Of a DNA stretch of 64,000 nucleotides, positions 1-8,027 are shown in pieces. The notes under the pieces are model-generated. The model was not told the DNA's origin. It did not search any database and saw nothing but the letters and a program-made list of their open reading frames with translations. A program made the translations under genes and the position numbers. The DNA comes from Acetobacter oryzoeni (lineage in GTDB: Bacteria > Pseudomonadota > Alphaproteobacteria > Acetobacterales > Acetobacteraceae): NCBI RefSeq assembly GCF_004014775.2, contig NZ_CP042808.1:1420001-1484000 (forward strand). The letters are read 5' to 3'. Each line of letters begins with the position of its first letter. The first letter of the stretch is position 1.

Positions 1-704
1 TCATGCGTGCGGCCGGGGTAAACGGGCTCTGTTGGGGTTTCCTTTGTATAAAGGATCCAATCCCGCGTGGCCTTGGGCAGGTCTTTCCACGGAATATCTA
101 CATTCACGCCACGCGTGATCAGGATATCCCGTAAGTTTTGGCCCTGCCACGCCGTTGGCCATGCCGCAACAGCCCGTTGCCTGATACTCAGCGTATCATC
201 CGGCACCAATGTTTTTTCTGTGACATCGTAAATGCGCCCGAGCCCATGGCAACGTGGGCATGCCCCCATTGGCGTATTGGACGAGAAATCTTCTGCCTCT
301 AAGCGGCTCATGCCAGCAGGATATGTGCCTGCCCGCGAATACAGCATGCGCAAGAGGTTTGAGAGTGTTGTGAGGCTTCCGACAGAAGACCGACTACTGC
401 TGCCCCCGCGCTGCTGCTGCAAGGCAACGGCTGGGGGGAGGCCTTCTATGGCATCCACAACCGGCACTGGCATCTGATTAAACAGCCGACGCGCATAAGG
501 AGAAACAGATTCCAGATACCGACGCTGGGCTTCTGCGTAAATTGTGCCAAATGCCAGTGAGGATTTGCCTGACCCTGAAACGCCAGTCATCACAACAAAC
601 TTGTCACGCGGCACAGAAACAGAAACGTTTTTCAGATTGTGTTCACGTGCCCCGCGGACGCAAATCATATCGGCAGGGTTACTGGCAGAGGGTTGTGTTT
701 TCAT
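1..704 (-). CDS. UvrA-like excinuclease subunit, class II (partial)
   Basis: N-terminal 234 residues of a UvrA-family ABC ATPase; the gene runs off the left edge of the window. The ATG at 704 begins MKTQPSASNP and is followed by a Walker A GVSGSGKSS at residues 41-49 and the UvrA Q-loop region around RRYLESVSPYARR. A zinc-binding CPRCHG appears near residue 150. In canonical UvrA about 120 residues of UvrB-binding domain sit between the Q-loop region and the zinc module. Here the sequence passes straight from the LRMLYSRAG segment to the CPRC module, which is the mark of class II UvrA paralogues. These are usually linked to drug tolerance or accessory DNA-damage roles rather than UvrB-dependent repair. 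It is therefore probably a second copy and not the housekeeping uvrA (inference). Confidence 0.85.
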   Translation of the reverse strand, partial: MKTQPSASNPADMICVRGAREHNLKNVSVSVPRDKFVVMTGVSGSGKSSLAFGTIYAEAQRRYLESVSPYARRLFNQMPVPVVDAIEGLPPAVALQQQRGGSSSRSSVGSLTTLSNLLRMLYSRAGTYPAGMSRLEAEDFSSNTPMGACPRCHGLGRIYDVTEKTLVPDDTLSIRQRAVAAWPTAWQGQNLRDILITRGVNVDIPWKDLPKATRDWILYTKETPTEPVYPGRTH

Positions 705-827
705 GGGGGCATTATACGCCCCCTATTTCTACCCTGTGGTATGGAAAAAAGAATAGGTGCCCTGCATGTGCCGCTTTCTGACATCTAGCGCGGATAACAA
801 GAGCACCTGATTAACTTAAAATGAAGC

Positions 828-2084
828 TTACAGAGTATCCTCTGTTGGCCCATCAGAAAGCGCACCTTCCCATTTGGCAGAGATTGCAGCGGCATAGCCG
901 TTGCCCAGCACGTTGGTTGCTGTGCGCATCATATCCAGAAAATGATCAATACCCAGAATGAGCGCGATACCTGCCTCTGGCAGTCCGAACTGAGGCAGAA
1001 CAGCTACAAGCGTAACAAGCGATGCACGTGGCACACCAGCAATACCCTTACTACTGAGCATCATAACCAGCAGCATCAGAAACTGCTGAGACCACGGCAT
1101 ATGAATGCCGTAAGCCTGCGCAATAAAAATGGCTCCGAAAGACTGAAACAGAATGGAGCCATCCATATTGAAACTGTACCCCAAGGGCAGCACAAAGCCA
1201 CTGATCCGGGTGGGTACGCCAAAATTCTCCAGCTTTTCCAGCAGCAATGGGTAAACGGACTCACTGCTTGCCGTAGCAAAACCCAGCAGCACCGGTTGCA
1301 CCAGTTCACCCACCAGCCTTTTAATGCTGCGCCCCAGAACCAGAAAAGCAATAACAGTAAGAACACCCCACTGCACAAAAATGGTGCCGTAAAATTCTGC
1401 CAAAAACCGGCCAAAATGCAGCAACATACCCGCACCGCTTTGCGCCACAGTGCCCATAATGGAGCCAAACACGGCCAGTGGTGCCAGTACCATTACCATG
1501 TCTGTCATACGCAACATGATGTGGGCGAGTTCTTCCGTCCATTTCAGCATGGTCTCACCCGCCTTGCCCGCAGCAGGCAACGCCACACCAAACAGAACCG
1601 AGAACACCACAATCTGCAGGATATCGTTACGTGCCATGGCATCCATGACGCTGGTTGGCACAACGTGCAGCAGAAACTCAACTGGTTCAAAAGGATGCTT
1701 CAGGGATGAAATATCAGACGGCAAGGGTGCTGAAAATCCATAACCCGGCTGAAGAATATTGGCGGCAAACAAGCCAATAAGCAGCGAGATAAAGGACATG
1801 GAGATAAACCACAGCAAAACGCGCCCACCCACGCGCACCACCAAGGTATCATCCCCCAGCTTGCCAATGCCGCTTACCAATGTTGCAAACACCAACGGCG
1901 CAATAATCATGCGGATAAGCCGCAGGAAAAGCCCCGTTAACAGGGTTGCCACCTGATGCGCAGCCGAAATATAGGCCGGAAACAGATCATGCACCGCAAG
2001 CCCGCATAAAATGCCTAGCACAAGGGCAATTAGGATAGCGTAGGTGCGCCGTTTGGTATTAGTGGGTGAAGCAACCGCTGCCAT
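828..2084 (-). CDS. Dicarboxylate/amino acid:cation symporter (DAACS family)
   Basis: A 418-residue inner-membrane carrier of the glutamate/C4-dicarboxylate:Na+ or H+ symporter family (GltP/DctA). The family hallmarks are visible: a serine-rich re-entrant loop (TASSESVYPL, about residue 270), the NMDGS motif (about residue 310) and a second re-entrant loop around SSKGIAGVPRASL (about residue 345). Length and hydrophobic pattern match the eight-helix, two-hairpin fold. The substrate cannot be read from sequence; aspartate, glutamate, succinate and fumarate are the usual family substrates. It is monocistronic. About 120 bp separate it from the uvrA paralogue downstream and about 170 AT-rich bases lie upstream. 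Confidence 0.9.
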   Translation of the reverse strand: MAAVASPTNTKRRTYAILIALVLGILCGLAVHDLFPAYISAAHQVATLLTGLFLRLIRMIIAPLVFATLVSGIGKLGDDTLVVRVGGRVLLWFISMSFISLLIGLFAANILQPGYGFSAPLPSDISSLKHPFEPVEFLLHVVPTSVMDAMARNDILQIVVFSVLFGVALPAAGKAGETMLKWTEELAHIMLRMTDMVMVLAPLAVFGSIMGTVAQSGAGMLLHFGRFLAEFYGTIFVQWGVLTVIAFLVLGRSIKRLVGELVQPVLLGFATASSESVYPLLLEKLENFGVPTRISGFVLPLGYSFNMDGSILFQSFGAIFIAQAYGIHMPWSQQFLMLLVMMLSSKGIAGVPRASLVTLVAVLPQFGLPEAGIALILGIDHFLDMMRTATNVLGNGYAAAISAKWEGALSDGPTEDTL

Positions 2085-2256
2085 CTGTCATTCTTCTCCC
2101 TCTGGAGCATGAAACTTGTCAAAAAGAAGGCTCATATAGGGAAGAAGACGCAAGAGGTCAAAGCTGTAAAACAAGCAAAATTATTTCTTAACCGTATCTT
2201 TTACTTACCAACATAAACGATTACCTACTTAATTTTTGGTAAATGCCTGATACGGA

Positions 2257-2898
2257 CTATTCAGGTTTCAAAAACCATACATTCTCCGTAGCGGGCACAC
2301 CACCTTTTAAACCGCCAGTTACTGAAGTATTTTCCAAACAGCTTATGGCATATTCTGCCCCGTAATACCGCTGAATATCCTGCTGGGTTATGCTAAACGG
2401 TGGCCCCGCTATACAAGATTGATCATACTCCAAGGTAACAAGGAGTTGCTCCGCTGTGCCTGAAATATCCATCAGATGCTCTGCGTAAGCTGCACGCATG
2501 GCAGGCGGAAAAGCAACCAGAGCAGCCCGATCATAAATAACCTGCACACTCCCCACTAACACCCGAGAGAGCGCAAAAATATCGCCTACAAATATAGTGA
2601 GGTTTTTTGCCTGAAAACACTGCATATTGGGTGCCACATCGGTTATTTGCGGCGTTAGAGCAAGTTCGGAAAAAAGCTGCTCTACGGCAATCTGGCTAAG
2701 CTCTACCCCAACCACATTCATCCCGCGTTGTAAGAGCCAGTGAATATCCAGCGTTTTGCCACATAACGGCACAAAAACACGCGCGCCCTCTTTAAGCTCC
2801 AGAACAGGAAAATATTTAACCAGAAGTGGATTAACTGCAGGAAGATGAAAGCCAATTTGGTTTTTCTGCCATTTCATGTTCCAGAATTGCGCATCCAT
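2257..2898 (-). CDS. tpm: Thiopurine S-methyltransferase
   Basis: A 213-residue SAM-dependent methyltransferase of the bacterial TPMT family. These enzymes methylate thiopurines and, in bacteria, selenium and tellurium oxyanions. The N terminus has the family pattern: a Trp-rich start (FWNMKWQKNQIGFHLPAVNP), then the SAM-binding VPLCGKTLDIHWL at about residue 65. VVGVELSQIAVEQ follows, with the acidic residue that binds the SAM ribose. YDRAALVAFPPAMR at about residue 120 is also typical. It is divergent from grxB, with about 125 bp between the two starts. The physiological substrate here is unknown. Confidence 0.9.
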   Translation of the reverse strand: MDAQFWNMKWQKNQIGFHLPAVNPLLVKYFPVLELKEGARVFVPLCGKTLDIHWLLQRGMNVVGVELSQIAVEQLFSELALTPQITDVAPNMQCFQAKNLTIFVGDIFALSRVLVGSVQVIYDRAALVAFPPAMRAAYAEHLMDISGTAEQLLVTLEYDQSCIAGPPFSITQQDIQRYYGAEYAISCLENTSVTGGLKGGVPATENVWFLKPE

Positions 2899-3022
2899 TT
2901 TGGCCTCTTCCTACTATAAAATTATTCAAACCATGTTTATGCTTCATGCGTAAACAATAAAACAAACATCCTGTTTTTGCAGGACATTCAGTCTTACACT
3001 CTGTATCAGAAAGTTGTCTCTC

Positions 3023-3667
3023 ATGCGTAAACTTTATGTTTATGATCACTGCCCATTCTGCATTAAAGCCAGAATGATTTTTGGCCTCAAAAACATCCCT
3101 GTTGAGCTTGTTGTTCTTCAAAATGATGATGAAGCAACGCCTATTGGCATGATCGGTCAGAAAATGCTGCCCATTCTGGAAGAAAACGGGCACTATATGG
3201 GGGAAAGCCTGGATATTATTGCGCATATAGACCGTGAAGGAACACCTCTTCTTACTGTTCCCGCTCGGCCAGAAATTTCTGATTGGATCAGCCGCTCAAG
3301 CTCTCTGCTGTATAGGCAATTCCTTCCTCGCGCGGCAGCGGCTCCTTTTCCGGAATTTTCCACCACATCCGGGCGGGCATACTTTATCCGCAAAAAAGAG
3401 GCTTCAACTGGCCCATTCTGCGAGATTTTCAATGAAGGCACAGAAGCCCTTCTTCCTTTAAACGCGGTGTTGGAAGATTTAGCCTCTCTCCTGCCTGAAC
3501 CCTCTGCGCTTCAGGGGCCGCTTTCTTATGATGATATCCATCTGTTTGCGCACTTACATAGTTTTTCCATCATCAAAGGGCTTACTTACCCTGCTGCGGT
3601 AGAGAACTATAGGCAGGCTCTCTCCAAGCGATCGGGCATTCCTTTGCTGGATTCTGTAGCAGTCTGA
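3023..3667 (+). CDS. grxB: Glutaredoxin 2 (GrxB type)
   Basis: A 214-residue glutaredoxin 2, the GST-fold type found in E. coli. The N terminus reads MRKLYVYDHCPFCIKARMIF, with the CPFC redox site at residues 10-13. IPVELVVLQNDDEATP and MIGQKMLPIL follow, almost as in E. coli GrxB, and the C-terminal helical domain contains YFIRKKEAS and DDIHLF. It reduces protein disulfides with glutathione in the cytosol. The open frame reaches back to a TTG at 3014. The ATG at 3023 is preferred because it gives the usual length and N terminus. No strong Shine-Dalgarno sequence is seen. Confidence 0.93.
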   Translation: MRKLYVYDHCPFCIKARMIFGLKNIPVELVVLQNDDEATPIGMIGQKMLPILEENGHYMGESLDIIAHIDREGTPLLTVPARPEISDWISRSSSLLYRQFLPRAAAAPFPEFSTTSGRAYFIRKKEASTGPFCEIFNEGTEALLPLNAVLEDLASLLPEPSALQGPLSYDDIHLFAHLHSFSIIKGLTYPAAVENYRQALSKRSGIPLLDSVAV

Positions 3668-3674
3668 TTATAAA

Positions 3675-3732
3675 AAACTTTTCCTGTGTTGCATTTTCTG
3701 AGAATTAACAATCAGAAACACAGGAAAAGTTT
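3675..3732 (+). terminator. Long perfect hairpin after grxB
   Basis: AAACTTTTCCTGTGTT at 3675-3690 is repeated as its exact complement at 3717-3732, a 16-bp perfect stem. A nested TTTCTGA/TCAGAAA (3695-3701/3712-3718) lies within the loop. It sits 8 bp after the grxB stop codon. The stem begins AAA and ends TTT, so it could terminate transcription in either direction. A terminator is the simplest reading. Confidence 0.65.
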
Positions 3733-4117
3733 GTATATAAATAAAAACTAAAAATATTACATAAGTAATTGTTTTATAAATCCTAATTTTCAAAAAGTAA
3801 TTTTGTTTTTATTGTAAAATTATATATTTATTTTCATATATTATAATTGTTGCAAAATAATATATTGCAAAACTTTTCCGTTGAAAATTTTATCAGAAAA
3901 TATTATCAAGGCAATGTTATGACAACTGGCATAAGGAGAGGCCTTTCCTTTAGAATTGTAATTCTTCCACATCATCAAATGGTTTCGTTTTCTTGTGGTC
4001 TTTAGATGGGTTCCTGTTTTATATTATTGCAATAATATAAAACCATAATCTGTTTACTCTCAGATTCCTTCTTTTCTCCCATCAGGCAAGCAGATACATC
4101 CAGCTATCGCATAGTGC
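3733..4117. other. AT-rich non-coding stretch
   Basis: About 385 bases with no credible gene. The first 340 are very AT-rich, with many runs such as TTATATATTTATTTTCATAT, typical of promoter or upstream-activating DNA in this organism. No open frame has a ribosome-binding site or recognisable product. The promoter for the downstream leader and MFS gene should lie in its right half, but I cannot pick a -35/-10 pair with confidence. Confidence 0.5.
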
Positions 4118-4330
4118 CGCAGACCCGCTGCGCTCTTTTTCCCTCAGACACATGTCCTGAGGCTTTTATGGTTAGAAGCCCCTATTGGCTTCCACCATTC
4201 AGGCGCGGACTTCTCCCGAACCGTATTTTTCCACAAGATTCCGGAGTGAACGGCCATTTGGCATCACCCGGAGAATTGCAGTCAGCCAGCATATTCCGCA
4301 CTTCGGTGGAATATCCCGTCAAAATGACGG
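4118..4330 (+). promoter_or_regulatory. Structured 5' leader of the MFS gene (five stem-loops)
   Basis: Five local stem-loops stand in series before the transporter start. They are CGCAG/CTGCG (4118-4132), CCTCA..TGAGG with an inner GACA/TGTC followed by CTTTT (4142-4162), GAAGCC/GGCTTC (4175-4192), ATATTCC/GGAATAT capped by an AC-UUCG-GT tetraloop (4291-4314), and CCGTCA/TGACGG with an AAA loop (4316-4330). The last two end 12 bases before the AAGAGGAG ribosome-binding site. The second hairpin with its T-run resembles an intrinsic terminator. I do not recognise a known riboswitch class. A regulatory leader is an inference from structure and position. Confidence 0.45.
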
Positions 4331-4358
4331 TTGCCTGTGTAAAGAGGAGTATCTCCCC

Positions 4359-5714
4359 TTGAAACAGACAGACCCTCTGTCGCCTCCGCCTGCATCGTTT
4401 GCAGATCGTCTTGGAATTCCCGCGCCTCTGTTCTGGGGCTTTGTGGGGCTTCTGTTCTTTATGATTGGTGATGGTGTAGAAGCCGGTTACCTTGCTCCCT
4501 ATCTGGAAGCACATGGCACATCAGCCGGCAACACCGCGCTTTTGTTTACTATTTACGGTGTTACCGTTTCCATCTCCGCCTGGCTTTCTGGCCCGCTGTC
4601 TGATCTATGGGGCCCCAAGCGCGTCATGTGGATCGGTCTGGCCATCTGGGCCGTTTTTGAAGTTATCTTTCTGGCCTGCGGTGTTGCCGTTAACAGCTAC
4701 CCCATCATGCTGCTGGCATATTCCCTGCGTGGTTTAGGGTATCCGCTGTTCACTTACGGCTTCCTAGTCTGGATTGCTGCTGCCTCCCCCCCTCGTCAGC
4801 TAGGTTCTGCGGCGGGTTGGTTCTGGTTTGCCTTTTCTGGTGGCCTGCCTACCTTGGGTTCTCTGTTCGCCAGCTTTGCCATTCCCGTTATTGGGGAAAT
4901 GGCCACTTTCTGGTCTTCTCTGGGTATGGTTGTCTTTGGTGGCCTGCTGGCGTTGCTGCTTACGCGTGAACCTACAGGTTCTCAGCGTCTGGCTGCCCCC
5001 GGCACTCCGGCCAAGGAAATCTTCTTTAGTTCCATCAGCATTCTGTGGCGCGAACCCAAAACGTTTGTGGCCATGGTGGTGCGTACCATCAACACGTCAT
5101 CCGAATATGCCTTTCTGGTGATCATGCCGACCTTCTTTACCAAGGTTGTTGGCTTTACGCTTTCCCAGTGGTTGCAGCTGCTGTCCATCGTGTTCCTGTC
5201 CAACATTCTGGTAAATCTGTTTTCCGGCATTTCAGCAGACAAATTCGGTCATCGTGAAGTTGTGGCTTTTGGTGGCGGCATTGGTGCAGCCATTATGGTG
5301 CCTGCCTTCTATTATGTGCCGCAGATGTTCCCCGGCAACTTCATGATTGCCGCTATTGTGGGGGCTTTGTACGGCGCATCCTTGGCTGCTTTTGTGCCTC
5401 TGTCCGGTTTGGTGCCCCAGATTTGCCCGAAGGAAAAAGCTGCCGCTCTTTCCGCTCTTGGCTTGGGTGCTGGCGCCAGCACATGGGTTGGTCCGGCCAT
5501 TGTAACGTGGTTTGAATCCTGGCGCGGCGTTGAAGGCATTATCTGGATCTTCTCTGGTCTGTATGTAGCCTCTGCCCTGATGACCATGTGCCTGACCATT
5601 TCACCCGAAGCACGCCGCTACCTGAAAAAAATCTCCGAACGGGAGAAGCAGAAGCGTGCGGCTGCGGCCCGTGGTGATATTGCTGAAGAACTTTCCCTCA
5701 GCAAACAATCCTGA
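4359..5714 (+). CDS. MFS transporter, polyol-permease-like
   Basis: A major facilitator with about 12 membrane helices. The start is taken as TTG at 4359 (LKQTDPLSPPP), because an AGAGGAG ribosome-binding site lies at 4343-4349 with ideal spacing. Longer in-frame starts back to 4185 would read through the leader hairpins. That gives 451 residues. The first helix carries FFMIGDGVEAGYLAPYL and the loop after helix 2 carries SGPLSDLWGPKR, the MFS signature. The GDGVE helix resembles the ribitol/arabinitol permeases RbtT/DalT, so sugar alcohols or pentoses are plausible substrates (moderate certainty). The C terminus is Lys/Arg-rich and cytoplasmic. The gene is followed by a clear terminator. Confidence 0.8.
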   Translation: MKQTDPLSPPPASFADRLGIPAPLFWGFVGLLFFMIGDGVEAGYLAPYLEAHGTSAGNTALLFTIYGVTVSISAWLSGPLSDLWGPKRVMWIGLAIWAVFEVIFLACGVAVNSYPIMLLAYSLRGLGYPLFTYGFLVWIAAASPPRQLGSAAGWFWFAFSGGLPTLGSLFASFAIPVIGEMATFWSSLGMVVFGGLLALLLTREPTGSQRLAAPGTPAKEIFFSSISILWREPKTFVAMVVRTINTSSEYAFLVIMPTFFTKVVGFTLSQWLQLLSIVFLSNILVNLFSGISADKFGHREVVAFGGGIGAAIMVPAFYYVPQMFPGNFMIAAIVGALYGASLAAFVPLSGLVPQICPKEKAAALSALGLGAGASTWVGPAIVTWFESWRGVEGIIWIFSGLYVASALMTMCLTISPEARRYLKKISEREKQKRAAAARGDIAEELSLSKQS

Positions 5715-5744
5715 AGCCGTTCTGCTTTATATGCAAAGCTGACA

Positions 5745-5778
5745 AAAGCCCCATCCAGAAATGGATGGGGCTTTTTTT
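5745..5778 (+). terminator. Rho-independent terminator after the MFS gene
   Basis: A 10-bp stem AGCCCCATCC/GGATGGGGCT (5747-5756/5763-5772) with a 6-base loop is followed by a run of T. It lies 30 bp after the MFS stop codon and separates it from cbiD. Confidence 0.9.
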
Positions 5779-5815
5779 ATGTTCTGCAACACGCAGATGA
5801 ATTACATCATGCCGC

Positions 5816-6889
5816 ATGGCACCCAACTCTCATCCCCTCCGGCGCGGCTGGACAACAGGCAGCTGCGCAACAGCCGCAGCAAAGGCCGCATGGCTTATAC
5901 TAAACGGTCATTCAGCCCCAGCATACGTGAACATCACCCTTCCCGCTGGCCAACAAGTTGGGTTTGCCATTGCCCGCACCGGTGGCGCGCCAGATGCCCC
6001 GTTTGCGGAAGTTATTAAAGATGCGGGGGATGACCCGGATATCACGCACGGAGCACTTATCCGTGCAACGATAAAAACCTTGCCCACTGGGTGCGGGATT
6101 GTGTTTCAGGCTGGCCCCGGTGTGGGTACAGTTACCCGCCCTGGCTTACCCATAGCGGTGGGAGAACCTGCCATAAACCCCACCCCTCGCGCTATGATCC
6201 GTGCGGCTTTAACCGAAGCAAATGCAGGTATCTGCCCAGATGCAGAAGTGATTATCAGCGTCGAAAATGGAGAAAAACTGGCTGAACGCACATTAAACAG
6301 TCGGCTAGGCATTCTGGGCGGCCTGTCCATTCTGGGCACAACTGGCATTGTGGTGCCTTTTTCATGCTCAGCATGGATTGAGAGCATCCATCGGGGTGTG
6401 GATGTTGCGCGGGCTGAAGACCTTACACACTTGGCAGGAAGCACCGGTAATGTTTCCGAAAAAGGCGTGCAGAAGTTCTATAACCTGCCAGATAGTGCCT
6501 TGATTGAAATGGGGGACTTTGCTGGCGGTCTGTTAAAATACCTTCGCAAACATCCTGTCCCGCGCCTTACAATATCTGGCGGCATCGCAAAAATGACCAA
6601 GCTGGGCCAAGGCTTTATGGACCTGCATTCCAAACGAGGCCCTGCAGACATGCGCCAGTTGGCCGAGCTTGTTCTGGCATATAACGGAAACCCCGATCTA
6701 GCAGACACAATTGCGCGCAGCCCCACAGTGGCTGAAGCCTTTTTGCACGCAAGCCAACAGGGTTTTCCGTTAGGATACCTGATTGCCCGCTCCGCCTTAC
6801 AAACCGTTAAGGACGTTCTACACCCCGCCCCTATACAAGCCGATGTGCTGGTATTTGACCGTGCAGGCAATCTGGTTGGGCAAGCCTGA
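5816..6889 (+). CDS. cbiD: Cobalt-precorrin-5B (C1)-methyltransferase CbiD
   Basis: A 357-residue CbiD. The N-terminal signature LRRGWTTGSCATAAAKAAW (residues 8-26) is diagnostic, followed by TRPGLPIAVGEPAINP and the glycine-rich GLSILGTTGIV. CbiD methylates C1 of the corrin ring and is classically part of the anaerobic, cobalt-early pathway. Here it accompanies aerobic-pathway genes (cobG, cobE, cobK, cobL) and no cobF is present in the window. It therefore probably takes the place of CobF, an arrangement known from Pseudomonas. The ATG at 5816 gives the family N terminus. It converges on cobM with a 4-bp gap. Confidence 0.93.
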   Translation: MAPNSHPLRRGWTTGSCATAAAKAAWLILNGHSAPAYVNITLPAGQQVGFAIARTGGAPDAPFAEVIKDAGDDPDITHGALIRATIKTLPTGCGIVFQAGPGVGTVTRPGLPIAVGEPAINPTPRAMIRAALTEANAGICPDAEVIISVENGEKLAERTLNSRLGILGGLSILGTTGIVVPFSCSAWIESIHRGVDVARAEDLTHLAGSTGNVSEKGVQKFYNLPDSALIEMGDFAGGLLKYLRKHPVPRLTISGGIAKMTKLGQGFMDLHSKRGPADMRQLAELVLAYNGNPDLADTIARSPTVAEAFLHASQQGFPLGYLIARSALQTVKDVLHPAPIQADVLVFDRAGNLVGQA

Positions 6890-6893
6890 AAGC

Positions 6894-7652
6894 TTAGTCC
6901 TGCCCGCGAAAGCGCCGCCGATAATCAGGATTATATAGAGCGCTTTCTCTAAAATCTTTATCTCCCAATACCCGGCCAACAATCACAAGAGCTGTGCGCT
7001 CAATGGGGTTTTCTTTCAGCTTGTCTGCAATATTGGCAAGCGTTCCGCGCAGCACAAGCTGATCTGGCCATGTGGCTCGTGCAACAATAGCAACCGGGCA
7101 ATCGGCCCCATAAAATGGCGTCAACTCTTCCACAATTCTATCCAGCGCATGCACTGCCAGATGAATGGCTAGTGTAGCGCCCGTAGCGCCAAAAGCTGCC
7201 AGCGTTTCTTTTTCTGGCATGGCAGAAGCCCGCCCGTTTACGCGCGTAAGCACCACGCTTTGTGCAATACCCGGAACAGTGAATTCCTGCCCCAGTATGG
7301 AAGCCGCCGCTGCAAATGCTGGCACCCCCGGCGTCATGCTCCACGGAATACCGTGTTTTTCCAAGCGGCGGATCTGTTCAGCCACAGCGCTGTACGCAGA
7401 AAGATCCCCCGAATGCAGGCGCGCCACATCCTGCCCCTGTTGATGAGCTTTTACGTATTCAGCTTCAATTTCATCCAATGTCATGGGGGCTGTATCAACC
7501 TTGCGCGCATCTGGCGGGCAAAATTGCAGCATTTCCGGCGGCACAATAGACCCCGCATATAAACAGACCGGGCAGGATGCCAAAATGTCTCTCCCACGTA
7601 TGGTGAGTAGATCAGCCGCTCCGGGGCCTGCCCCAATAAAATGCACGGTCAT
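6894..7652 (-). CDS. cobM: Precorrin-4 C11-methyltransferase
   Basis: A 252-residue SAM-dependent methyltransferase of the CobM/CbiF group, adding the C11 methyl in corrin synthesis. It has the N-terminal tetrapyrrole methylase motif [27 protein letters not shown], the [14 protein letters not shown] loop and [12 protein letters not shown] are typical of CobM. Its start codon abuts the cobE stop directly (TGA-ATG), so the two are almost certainly translationally coupled. It is the last gene of the minus-strand cob run. Confidence 0.93.
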   Translation of the reverse strand: MTVHFIGAGPGAADLLTIRGRDILASCPVCLYAGSIVPPEMLQFCPPDARKVDTAPMTLDEIEAEYVKAHQQGQDVARLHSGDLSAYSAVAEQIRRLEKHGIPWSMTPGVPAFAAAASILGQEFTVPGIAQSVVLTRVNGRASAMPEKETLAAFGATGATLAIHLAVHALDRIVEELTPFYGADCPVAIVARATWPDQLVLRGTLANIADKLKENPIERTALVIVGRVLGDKDFRESALYNPDYRRRFRGQD

Positions 7653-8027
7653 TCAAATGTCTCCTTCTGCCACGGCGCATGTCACACCATTCATGCTGCA
7701 ACGCGGTACAATAAGTTTGCCCTGTGGGCCAGCCGCAACCAATGCACAGGCTTCAGATACAGAAGCTACCCCGGTATGCTGCATGCTACGGGCTGATACT
7801 GTCTGGCATTGGGCATTGAGCTGCTGCATGGCGGCAAGCTCTACCCAAACAATTCGGGTGCCCAGCCATTTTGCCACCTGTAATGGCAGATTTTCTGTAT
7901 GCCGAAACGCAGGAACAGCAAGGGCAGACAATTCTTTGCCAAACTGTTGTGCCAAGGCGAGTGCAATACATGCCTGAGCCTGCGTTAAGGTCGCTCTGCT
8001 GTTCCAGCCCAAGCCTAGAAATATCAT
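7653..8027 (-). CDS. cobE: Cobalamin biosynthesis protein CobE
   Basis: A 124-residue CobE, related to the C-terminal domain of CbiG. The start is the ATG at 8027, which overlaps the cobL stop as ATGA. The longer frame back to 8144 would run deep into cobL. The protein begins MIFLGLGWNSRATLTQ, with the family's Gly-rich first strand, and has LSALAVPAFRHTE in the middle. CobE is needed for aerobic cobalamin synthesis, where it is thought to bind a precorrin intermediate; its exact reaction is not settled. Position between cobL and cobM supports the call. Confidence 0.85.
   Translation of the reverse strand: MIFLGLGWNSRATLTQAQACIALALAQQFGKELSALAVPAFRHTENLPLQVAKWLGTRIVWVELAAMQQLNAQCQTVSARSMQHTGVASVSEACALVAAGPQGKLIVPRCSMNGVTCAVAEGDI

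Noticed and set aside
942..1709. 255-codon open frame antisense to the DAACS symporter
   Set aside because: Composition rich in His, Gln and Asn with no domain; a mirror of the hydrophobic codons on the other strand.
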